64,000 bases of DNA from Phenylobacterium montanum (GTDB lineage Bacteria; Pseudomonadota; Alphaproteobacteria; Caulobacterales; Caulobacteraceae): NCBI RefSeq assembly GCF_018135625.1, contig NZ_CP073078.1, positions 4,558,501 through 4,622,500 of the forward strand, read 5' to 3'. Position 1 is the first letter of the stretch. Each line of letters begins with the position of its first letter. The notes under the pieces were generated by a model, which was given only the letters and a program-made list of their open reading frames with translations, had not been told where the DNA came from and searched no databases. Position numbers and translations under genes: made by a program. This document shows, in pieces, positions 54,428 through 61,376 of the stretch.

Positions 54428-55456
54428 TCAGCCGCCCTCCTGGCTGGTCGGCTGGTTCGCCGAGCTCTTGCGCCGGCTGGCCTTGGGCGGGGCGTCCGGC
54501 TCGGCGCGCCGCGGCGCGTGCTTGCGGGCGGCGGCGCGCGGCTCGGTCTCGGTGCTGATCTGGCGCGGATAGGGAACGCGGAAGCCCTCGGCCTTGAAGC
54601 GGTCCTTGACCCGCTTGAGCATGGCGAAGCGCACGTCCCAATAGGTTCCGACCGGCGCCCAGGCGCGCAGGGTCACGGTGACGGCGCTATCGCCCAGGGC
54701 GGTGATCCCGGTCCAGGGCTCGGGCTTGGCCAGGATGCGCTTGTCGGCGGCGATGCAGTCCTTCAGCACGGCCAGGGCGTGGTCGGCGTCGTCGTCGTAG
54801 TCGAGGCGGAAGTTCAGCTCCATGCGCCGGTTCGACGGCGAGGAGTAGTTGATGATCATCTCGCCGAACACCTTGCTGTTCGGCATGAAGATTTCCAGGT
54901 TGTCCGGGTCGGCCAGGCGGGTGCCGAAGAGGTCCAGGCCCCGAACCGTGCCCATCTTGCCGTTGATCTCGACAAAGTCGCCGATGCGGTAGGGCCGCAG
55001 GATCAGGATCATCACGCTGGCCGCCACATTGCTCAGCGAGCCCTGCAGGGCCAGGCCCACGGCCAGCGAGGCGGCGCCAAGGATAGCCAGGATCGAGGTG
55101 GTCTTGACCCCCAGCTGCTCCAGCACCGCGATCAGGCCGAAGATCAGGATCGCCCAGCGCGCGAGCGAGGGGACAAAGCTCTGCAGGATCGACTCGTTGC
55201 CGTTGGTCCGCGACAGCCGCCCGATCGCCCGGCGCACCAGCCCGGCCACCCAGCCCGAGACCCAGATGGTGACCACCGCGATCAGGGCCGCCACCACCAG
55301 GTTGACCGCCATCTGGCCCAGGCCGTCCATCATCCGCTGCAACAGGCGCGGGTGGCCGTCCATGGCCGCCTGGACCACGGCGTCGACCTTGGCGGGCGTG
55401 GGCACGAGGGGCGCGGGGGCGTGCGGCGCGGCGGCCGCAGAGAAGAGGTCGATCAT
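54428..55456 (-). CDS. Mechanosensitive ion channel, MscS family
   Basis: 342 residues. Three transmembrane helices (about 50-75, 95-120, 130-155) precede the MscS beta domain. The pore-lining helix 3 reads AILGAASLAVGLALQGSLSNVAASVMILILRPYRIGDFVEI, with the Ala/Gly packing and the following RIGD motif of MscS. The cytoplasmic alpha/beta vestibule follows and the C-terminus is a charged Lys/Arg/Ala tail. It opens on membrane tension to release solutes in osmotic downshock. It stands alone on the reverse strand. Confidence 0.92.
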   Translation of the reverse strand: MIDLFSAAAAPHAPAPLVPTPAKVDAVVQAAMDGHPRLLQRMMDGLGQMAVNLVVAALIAVVTIWVSGWVAGLVRRAIGRLSRTNGNESILQSFVPSLARWAILIFGLIAVLEQLGVKTTSILAILGAASLAVGLALQGSLSNVAASVMILILRPYRIGDFVEINGKMGTVRGLDLFGTRLADPDNLEIFMPNSKVFGEMIINYSSPSNRRMELNFRLDYDDDADHALAVLKDCIAADKRILAKPEPWTGITALGDSAVTVTLRAWAPVGTYWDVRFAMLKRVKDRFKAEGFRVPYPRQISTETEPRAAARKHAPRRAEPDAPPKASRRKSSANQPTSQEGG

Positions 55457-55560
55457 GCCGCGCTTCTAACCGTGACCATGCCCGCCTGTCGATTAATTCA
55501 CTTGAACCGCGCCGCTTCGCCACGTTTGCTGGCCGTCCAAGACCTTTGGAGCCCTGGCCC

Positions 55561-56499
55561 ATGATCGTGGTGCGCGGCGTAGCCTACGACTACCCGACCG
55601 CCAGGGTGCTGCACCAGGTCAGCTTCGAGGTGGCCGAAGGGGCGGTGCTGGCCCTGGTGGGGCCGAACGGGGCGGGCAAGACCACCCTGCTGCGCTGCAT
55701 GGCCGCGCTGGACGCCCCGGCCGAGGGGCGTATCGCCATCGCCGGCCTGGACACCCAGGCCGATCCGCGAGGCGTGCATGCGGCCCTGGGCTATCTGCCC
55801 GATTTCTACGGCCTCTATGACCAGCTCAGCGTGGCCCAGTCCCTGGTCTATGCGGCGCGCTCGCGCGGTGTGGCGGCCGGCGAGGCGAGGGGCGCGGCCG
55901 AGGCAGCGGCCGGGCGGGTGCAGCTTTCCGATCGCATGGACCAGCTGGCTGGCCACCTGTCGCGGGGGCTGCGCCAGCGGCTGGCCATCGCCCAGGCCCT
56001 GGTGCACCGGCCGCGGGTGCTGCTGCTCGACGAGCCCGCCGCGGGGCTGGACCCGGAGGCGCGCCGCTCGCTGTCCGACCTGATCCGGCGCCTGTCGGGC
56101 GAGGGCATGACCATCGTCGTCTCCTCCCACATCCTGGCCGAGCTGGAGGACTATTCCACCCGCATGCTGATGTTGCGCGAGGGCCGCATCGCCGGCGGCG
56201 GGGTGGTCAGCGCCCACGGCCCGGCGGCCGAGGCCGAGCTGGTGGCGGTGGAGCTGGCCGCCCCGCGCGAGGGCTTGGCCGAACTCCTGTCCGGGCTGGG
56301 CCTGGTCCCTGAGGGCCTGACCCCCTCCGCCTTCCGTCTGCGCCTGGCGGGCGGGCCCGAGGCGGAGGCCGGCCTCCTGGCGCGGCTGGTGGCGGCTGGC
56401 CTCAAGGTCCGCGCCTTCGTCCCGCAGCGGCCGACCCTGGAACAGACCTATCTCGACCAGGCCCGCGCCGCGCCCGACCCTGGGGAGCCCCAGCCATGA
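55561..56499 (+). CDS. ABC transporter ATP-binding protein
   Basis: 312-residue ABC ATPase of the ABC-2 exporter class (CcmA/NatA-like). Walker A GPNGAGKTT, the Q-loop region YLPDFYGLYDQLS, the signature LSRGLRQRL, Walker B LLLDEPAAGLD and the H-loop SSHIL are all intact, followed by a 100-residue C-terminal regulatory tail. It would power the membrane protein encoded next. Start 55561 has GGAG ten bases upstream. Its stop overlaps the next start by four bases (ATGA). Confidence 0.92.
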   Translation: MIVVRGVAYDYPTARVLHQVSFEVAEGAVLALVGPNGAGKTTLLRCMAALDAPAEGRIAIAGLDTQADPRGVHAALGYLPDFYGLYDQLSVAQSLVYAARSRGVAAGEARGAAEAAAGRVQLSDRMDQLAGHLSRGLRQRLAIAQALVHRPRVLLLDEPAAGLDPEARRSLSDLIRRLSGEGMTIVVSSHILAELEDYSTRMLMLREGRIAGGGVVSAHGPAAEAELVAVELAAPREGLAELLSGLGLVPEGLTPSAFRLRLAGGPEAEAGLLARLVAAGLKVRAFVPQRPTLEQTYLDQARAAPDPGEPQP

Positions 56500-57857
56500 A
56501 CCCGGAATTCGAGCGCAACCTCTGGCTGGAGCTGACCCCGCGCCGTCAGGTGGGGTTGGCCCTGACCCTGGGCCTGATCCTCGGCGCGGCCTGGATGCTG
56601 GGCCACGGCGAGCCGCACAAGCTGGCCGCCGCCATGTCCGCCACGGGGTTTGCGATCTACATCGCCTGCGGCCTGATTTGGACCGCCCGCGCCGCCGGTG
56701 GCTCGGTGCTGGAGGAGATCAGGGGCCGCACCTGGGATTTCCAGCGGCTGTCGGCCATCTCGCCCTGGGCGATGACCTGGGGCAAGCTGTTCGGCGCCGC
56801 GGGCCTCGCCTGGATCGGCGCCCTGGTCGGCCTCTTCGTCGGCGGCGCGGCCCTGGCCCAGCTGGTCGATACAAGCGACGCCGCCCTGCTGGTCCTGGGC
56901 CTCCTGGCCATGACCGTGTTCTTCCAGGCCTGCGCCATGGGCGCGGCCCTGGTCGGGGTGCGCAAGGCCCGGGCCGAGGGGCGCGTCGCCACAGGCGGGG
57001 CGGTGCTGGTGGGCGTGCTGGGCGGCCTCTTTCTCTTGAGCTCGCTCAGCCAACACCTGCCCGGCGCCGGACGCCACTGGGCAGGCCATATGGGCCAGGC
57101 CTCGCCCCACGCCCCGATCAACGTCTGGGGCCAGGAGATCGACGGCGCCCTGTTCGCGGCAGCCAGCGCCTGGCTGTTCGCCGCCTGGGCCGTAGTCGGC
57201 GCCTGGCGGCTGATGCGGCTGGAACTGCAGATGAAGAACAGCCCCTGGACGTGGCTGGCCTTTCTGGTCTTCGCCGCCGTCTGGCGCGCGGGCCTGGCCA
57301 ATCCGCTGGAGGGCGGGCTGGGTCGCGCCCTGGCCGGCGGGGTGGTGCTGGCGGGCCTGACCTACGCCGCCGCCTTCGTCGAGCCGGCCGACCCGGTGCG
57401 CCTGCGCCGGTTCTGGGCCGCGCTGCACGCCGGGCGGCTGGGCGAGGCGGTGGGTGGCGCGCCCGCGGCCCTGTTCGCCCTGGCCCTGACCGTTCTCGCC
57501 GCCATCGCCGCCATGGCCCTGCCGCGGGGCGACGTCGGCCAGCCCCCTGCGCCGATCGCCATCCTCGCGGCCCTGGTGTTCCTGATCCGCGACCTGGGCG
57601 TGATCACCTTCTTCCGCTTCGGGCCGCAGCCCAGCCGCGGCGACCTGTCGACCGTGATCGCCCTGGTGCTGCTCTATGCCGTCGGCGCCGTGATCGACCA
57701 GACCCTGGGCGCCCGCGTGGGCGTCGTCCTGTTCTCGCCGCTTCTGACCTACGCCCCGCTCAGCATCCTGGTCTCGGGCGTGGTCCAGGCCGCCGCCGCC
57801 TGGGTCCTGGCCTCGCACCGCCTGACAGGGCCGGCGCCGCCGCCGAACCCGGCCTGA
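56496..57857 (+). CDS. ABC transporter permease-like membrane protein
   Basis: 453 residues, with about 10-12 hydrophobic segments spread over the whole chain. It is the translationally coupled partner of the ATPase (ATGA overlap), so a dedicated ABC exporter subunit. There is no standard motif and the family is not recognised from sequence alone. Size and location fit an ABC-2-type or related permease that moves a substrate outward. The substrate is unknown, and no substrate-binding protein gene is adjacent, consistent with export. Confidence 0.7.
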   Translation: MNPEFERNLWLELTPRRQVGLALTLGLILGAAWMLGHGEPHKLAAAMSATGFAIYIACGLIWTARAAGGSVLEEIRGRTWDFQRLSAISPWAMTWGKLFGAAGLAWIGALVGLFVGGAALAQLVDTSDAALLVLGLLAMTVFFQACAMGAALVGVRKARAEGRVATGGAVLVGVLGGLFLLSSLSQHLPGAGRHWAGHMGQASPHAPINVWGQEIDGALFAAASAWLFAAWAVVGAWRLMRLELQMKNSPWTWLAFLVFAAVWRAGLANPLEGGLGRALAGGVVLAGLTYAAAFVEPADPVRLRRFWAALHAGRLGEAVGGAPAALFALALTVLAAIAAMALPRGDVGQPPAPIAILAALVFLIRDLGVITFFRFGPQPSRGDLSTVIALVLLYAVGAVIDQTLGARVGVVLFSPLLTYAPLSILVSGVVQAAAAWVLASHRLTGPAPPPNPA

Positions 57858-57900
57858 AATCTGCTCCCGGCGTCACGCCGCCCTTGCGATCGATGCAAGT

Positions 57901-57927
57901 TAGATATATCTAGTAAATCGATATATC
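57901..57927. promoter_or_regulatory. Tandem palindromes TAGATATATCTA and GATATATC before the SIP gene
   Basis: A perfect 12-base palindrome at 57901-57912 and an 8-base palindrome at 57920-57927, 17 bases centre to centre, lie 15-42 bases before the siderophore-interacting protein ATG. Such repeated GATATATC-type operators fit binding by a PadR/NfeR (YqjI)-type metal-responsive repressor as known upstream of related genes. No regulator gene is adjacent. Confidence 0.6.
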
Positions 57928-57942
57928 TGGAGCATTTCGAAT

Positions 57943-58710
57943 ATGAACCTTCACACCCCCTCTCTTCCCGGCCGTTCGGACCCCCGCGCCTGGCTGCGCC
58001 GCCGCCATGGCCAGGCGATGGACCTGACCCTGGTCTCGGTCGCGTCCCTCGGCCCGCGCCTTACCCGCATCGGCCTCATCGGCGACGACCTCGACCGCCT
58101 GGCCTGGACGCCAGGCAATGACCTGGTGCTGGAACTGCCCCTGCCGGGCGGCGAGCGCGCCGGCCGCCACTACACCATCCGCCATTTCGACCCGCTGGAA
58201 CTGCGCCTGGACATCGACCTCGTCCGGCACGGCGAGGGCGCCGCCGAGGCCTGGCTGGCCGCCGCCCGCCTGGGCGAGCGCATCACCGCCTATGGCCCGC
58301 GCGGTCGCACCCGCCTGGAACCCACCGCCCGGCGCCATCTGTTCGTGGGCGACGAGACCGCCCTGCCGGCCTTCTTCGCCATGGCCGAGCGCCTGCCCCA
58401 GGGCGCCGAGGGCCTGGCCCTGATCGAGATCGAGCCCGACGCCGAGGTTCAGCCCTTGAATACCCGCGCCGAGGTCACCGTCGAATGGCGCCGTCGCGCG
58501 CCGGGCGAGGGGCCGGCCAGCCGCCTGAACCTCGACCGCCTGCTGGCCCTGGGCCCCGACCCCCGCGGCGCCCACGCCTATGTGCTGGGCGAGACCAGCC
58601 AGGTCCGCGCCCAGCGTCACGCCCTGATGGTGATGGGTTTCGACCGCGCCCAGATCACCGCCGAGGGCTACTGGCGGCCGGGCCGCATCGGCGGCCACGA
58701 CCACGTCTGA
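57943..58710 (+). CDS. Siderophore-interacting FAD-dependent ferric reductase (SIP/ViuB-like)
   Basis: 255-residue flavoprotein that reduces ferric siderophores with NAD(P)H so iron can be released. The FAD-binding region contains RAGRHYTIRHFDP (R-x-Y-T/S motif), and the NADPH part includes GDETALPAFFAMAERL and the family C-terminus GETSQVRAQRHALMVMGFDRAQITAEGYWRPGR. Length is typical. The upstream palindromes suggest iron- or nickel-dependent repression as seen for NfeF/NfeR (by analogy). It is transcribed toward the tRNA-Ser gene. It is the last host gene before the integrated element. Confidence 0.9.
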   Translation: MNLHTPSLPGRSDPRAWLRRRHGQAMDLTLVSVASLGPRLTRIGLIGDDLDRLAWTPGNDLVLELPLPGGERAGRHYTIRHFDPLELRLDIDLVRHGEGAAEAWLAAARLGERITAYGPRGRTRLEPTARRHLFVGDETALPAFFAMAERLPQGAEGLALIEIEPDAEVQPLNTRAEVTVEWRRRAPGEGPASRLNLDRLLALGPDPRGAHAYVLGETSQVRAQRHALMVMGFDRAQITAEGYWRPGRIGGHDHV

Positions 58711-58751
58711 AAAGTCGCACCGCCAGCGTCACATTTCCGTGCGCGGAGCCC

Positions 58752-58781
58752 TTGCGAAAGCGATCCGCCGCCGCTAGGTTC
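58752..58781 (+). promoter_or_regulatory. Promoter of tRNA-Ser
   Basis: TTGCGAA (58752-58758) and GCTAGGTTC (58773-58781) with 14 bases between match the Caulobacter housekeeping consensus TTGACGS-N10-14-GCTANAWC. Transcription would start about 35 bases upstream of the tRNA. Confidence 0.65.
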
Positions 58782-58822
58782 CGCGCCCTCGCTCAAGGCG
58801 CCGCCAGCGCCCCGACGCTTCC

Positions 58823-58912
58823 GGAGAGGTGGCTGAGCGGTTGAAAGCACCGCACTCGAAATGCGGCATACTCGCAAGGGTATCGAGGGTTCGAATCCCT
58901 CCCTCTCCGCCA
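58823..58912 (+). tRNA. tRNA-Ser(CGA)
   Basis: 90 bases including a CCA end. The acceptor stem GGAGAGG pairs with CCTCTCC, the anticodon loop CTCGAAA in the CCGCA/TGCGG stem gives anticodon CGA (reads UCG), and the long variable arm CATACTCGCAAGGGTATCG and T-arm GAGGG-TTCGAAT-CCCTC are typical of tRNA-Ser. The integrated element begins at its 3' end, so the last bases probably form the attachment site. Confidence 0.95.
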
Positions 58913-58998
58913 TATCCCATTGAAAAATATAAGAAAATTGGGCAGCGTTGGGTCTAGCCCATCTTTGCGCCCGTCAATTCTGAAATGGTTGATTTGGG

Positions 58999-59247
58999 CT
59001 AGCGGGATGCGCGGCTTTGCGCATTTCGTCGATGCCTCGCCGGCTGCTTCAGCTCATCGTCGCGGAAAGTGACAGGATCTTCGATCCATCGGTTCACTGC
59101 GGACTCGCGCCAGCCAGCGCCATGGACGCTGATTTTGACTTGGCGCGGAAACGAGCCTTCCAGAATCTTCCTATAGAGCGTTGAACGGCTCAGGCCGGTC
59201 CGTTGCAGCACAGTGCGAATACGAAGAATTCGGTCGGGCTCAGTCAT
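58999..59247 (-). CDS. AlpA-like excisionase/DNA-binding regulator
   Basis: 82 residues with a winged-helix MerR/AlpA-type fold: ILRIRTVLQRTGLSRSTLYRKILEGSFPRQVKIS and GWRESAVNRWIED are the conserved segments of the AlpA family. These proteins act as excisionases or transcription regulators in prophages and integrative elements. Its position as the gene nearest the tRNA attachment site fits a recombination directionality role. The start at 59247 has AGGAG eight bases upstream. About 170 bases of apparently non-coding sequence separate it from the next gene. Confidence 0.82.
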   Translation of the reverse strand: MTEPDRILRIRTVLQRTGLSRSTLYRKILEGSFPRQVKISVHGAGWRESAVNRWIEDPVTFRDDELKQPARHRRNAQSRASR

Positions 59248-59418
59248 CACGTCGGCTCCTGTCGTGGGACATCGAGAGGTACGATGAGCCAGAGCTAGAC
59301 ACCGGAGCGCAGGCAACAATGCCGGCTTGCCTCAGAGCGTATCCACGCGTGCAATTGCCCGTACGATGCGGGGATTTCGATCCGCGGGAGACCGAAGCGG
59401 ACGTTTGAGCGTCTGCGC

Positions 59419-60330
59419 TCAGCTTCGTCGGCGCAAGGCGTCGAGCCGGTCCTGGCAAACCGTTCGTACCGCACCCTGCAACAGAGCTACCCGTTCACCG
59501 AGCCAATCCAACTCTTCTTTCGAGATCCTGTAGTGCGGCGAATAGCGCGCATCGACGTAGGCTCGCCGCAGCAGCTCGAAGCAGCGCTGCTCGAATTTGG
59601 TTGCACGCGGCCAGGCCGATACGAGCCTCGCGTCCAGTTGCTCAGCCTGCGAGCGCAGGAAATTGACCTTGTGCGCGCGAGGGGAGTAGAGGGTTAGCAC
59701 CAGAAGGACGCAGTGATAGAGCCGCTCAGCCGCCTGGTGCAGGGAAAATGCGGCCTCCTTAGGCCGGTCTTCCGAGACGTAAAAAGCCGCACCCTTTTGG
59801 AACGCTACGGCGCTCGGAAGCCACTCGTCGAAATACTCCTGCGCCTCCTTGAGCGCTTCGGCCGGTGACAACGGCTCGGGATGCGCGAACTCATGCCCTG
59901 GCGCCTCGTAGAGCGCGATCCCGTCGCGCACGATATCGACGAAGAAAGGCCGCCCACGTTTCAGCTGCGCATTCACGTCGGCCACGGTGTGGACGATCAG
60001 GCTGACTGGCGCCGACAGGCGATGGTCGATGTTCATCTCGCGCATGAGATGGTCCTCGGCCTTGGCCCAGTACTCCACCATGTCGGTAAGTCGGTCGTGG
60101 TTGACCACGACCAGGAGGTCATAGTCGGATTTGTAGCCGCCGACAGGATCGTCGACCCAGTCGCCGCGGGCATAGGAGCCGTAGAGGATCACCTTGAGGA
60201 TCCGGCCCTGCTTCTTGTGCGCCTGGGTGCCGAGCGCAATGGCGTCCTGGAATTCGGCGAACAGGATCTCGACCACGCGCTGAAGCTCGCGGCGCTTTGC
60301 CTCCGGCAGATGGTCGAGCTCAGTCTTCAT
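59419..60330 (-). CDS. Nucleotidyltransferase (MNT)-HEPN fusion protein
   Basis: 303 residues in two domains. The N-terminal half (about 1-150) is a minimal nucleotidyltransferase: VILYGSYARGDW and the D-x-D metal pair in YKSDYDLLVVV. The C-terminal half is a HEPN domain (about 180-285) with AAFSLHQAAERLYHCVLLVL and YVDARYSPHYRI, the R-Y-x-x-H stretch being typical of the fold. MNT-HEPN pairs normally act as two-gene toxin-antitoxin or defence modules (the HEPN is an RNase, the MNT modifies and silences it); here they form one chain. It starts seven bases after a small upstream gene. A defence or addiction role in the element is plausible, not shown. Confidence 0.8.
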   Translation of the reverse strand: MKTELDHLPEAKRRELQRVVEILFAEFQDAIALGTQAHKKQGRILKVILYGSYARGDWVDDPVGGYKSDYDLLVVVNHDRLTDMVEYWAKAEDHLMREMNIDHRLSAPVSLIVHTVADVNAQLKRGRPFFVDIVRDGIALYEAPGHEFAHPEPLSPAEALKEAQEYFDEWLPSAVAFQKGAAFYVSEDRPKEAAFSLHQAAERLYHCVLLVLTLYSPRAHKVNFLRSQAEQLDARLVSAWPRATKFEQRCFELLRRAYVDARYSPHYRISKEELDWLGERVALLQGAVRTVCQDRLDALRRRS

Positions 60331-60337
60331 CGCATCC

Positions 60338-60583
60338 CTATGTCCGGCGTTCGAGCCAGGGTTGCAAGCGGCCAGGCGCTTCGCCGGCGCCGAGGGCGGC
60401 AGGGGAGGGCACATCAGGCCCGCGGTGGAACAGCACCGCATCGGCTCGCTGCAGCGAGGCCAGGAGATCGTCCAGGGCGGCCCGTTCGGGCGTGCCGGGG
60501 CGATAGGTGTCCCGCAACGCCGGCACGCGCATCATGCAGGCCAGGATGGCGTCCAGGGCTCCATCGATCTTTTGGGTCAGCAT
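60338..60583 (-). CDS. Small partner protein of the MNT-HEPN gene (81 aa)
   Basis: 81 residues, no recognised family. TQKIDGALDAILACMMRVPALRDTY is probably helical; RPGTPERAALDDLLASLQRAD follows, and the C-terminus is Gly/Pro/Ala-rich. ATG 60583 has GGAG about six bases upstream. The gap to the MNT-HEPN start is only seven bases, so the two form an operon. Candidate roles are a regulator, immunity factor or structural partner. Small genes at this position recur in related elements. Confidence 0.65.
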   Translation of the reverse strand: MLTQKIDGALDAILACMMRVPALRDTYRPGTPERAALDDLLASLQRADAVLFHRGPDVPSPAALGAGEAPGRLQPWLERRT

Positions 60584-60650
60584 TCTGCGCTCCGTCGGGA
60601 ACAAATATAGAACGACTTCACACCCTCCGCGCCGACCTGTCCAGCGCCGA

Positions 60651-61364
60651 TCAGCGGGAATCCCCAGCCTCGGCGCGCGGCGCCTGGGTATGCACAGACC
60701 GCGACCGCTTCGGCCGGGAAAAGCGGGGCGGAGCACTGGATTCGGCCTTAGCATAGTCGTGCTGGGCTGACGCCTGCGCAGCCTGCATCCGTCCCCAACG
60801 ATCGGGGTCTGCCACCGATAGCAGCCGCTCACCGGCGGACCACAGGTCCCGATGCAGCAGCCCGGCCGCCATCCTTTCCGGCCAGGCCCAGCGACCGGGA
60901 ACGCTTCTCGCCACGACGCCCGGCAGGACGACGCCGAGCACCGCGCCGAACACGAGCGCTGCGGCGCCGACCTGGAGCAGCCGCCGGTTCTGCAGGCCGG
61001 CAAGCCGCGCCGAGGCGGCGCAACTGCTTACACCGGCCGCGGCCCGCTCAAGGCTCGCCTTTGCCCCCTGCAGGGCCGCCTGCTCCTGCCGCCTCGCCTC
61101 CGTCCCGGCCAAAGCGATCCGCCGCCCCACATCGTCGGGGGTGAGCTGCAGCGCGGGAGCCTCAGAGAACTTGCGCATGCCGCCGGCGATGCGGCTGACC
61201 TGTTGGACGATTTCGGCCAGGCTCTGGCTGTAGTCCGGCGACGAGGCTCGCTCGGCGGCCAAGCCGCCGATAGCGACATTGAGCAGGGCCACCTCTCGCC
61301 GAAGGCCCTCGAAGGCCAGGGCGGCCGAATCTACCGGTTCTTCCAAGTCCGATTGCTGCTCCAT
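60651..61364 (-). CDS. DUF6118 family membrane protein
   Basis: 237 residues. The N-terminal half is helical and probably coiled-coil (FEGLRREVALLNVAIGGLAAERASS; AEIVQQVSRIAGGMRKFSEAP), followed by a transmembrane segment near 125-145 (LLQVGAAALVFGAVLGVVLPGVV) and a charged cytoplasmic tail containing a DRWGRMQAAQ motif. DUF6118 genes are found next to traA relaxases in alphaproteobacterial conjugative elements. Function unknown; an association with the transfer machinery at the membrane is the simplest guess. It follows traA by 12 bases. Confidence 0.75.
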   Translation of the reverse strand: MEQQSDLEEPVDSAALAFEGLRREVALLNVAIGGLAAERASSPDYSQSLAEIVQQVSRIAGGMRKFSEAPALQLTPDDVGRRIALAGTEARRQEQAALQGAKASLERAAAGVSSCAASARLAGLQNRRLLQVGAAALVFGAVLGVVLPGVVARSVPGRWAWPERMAAGLLHRDLWSAGERLLSVADPDRWGRMQAAQASAQHDYAKAESSAPPRFSRPKRSRSVHTQAPRAEAGDSR

Positions 61365-61376
61365 CGTCCGTCTCCA

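Noticed and set aside
54330-54641. N-terminal extension of the VOC protein
   Set aside because: Antisense of the end of the MscS gene, without a ribosome site; ATG 54329 gives a normal VOC domain.
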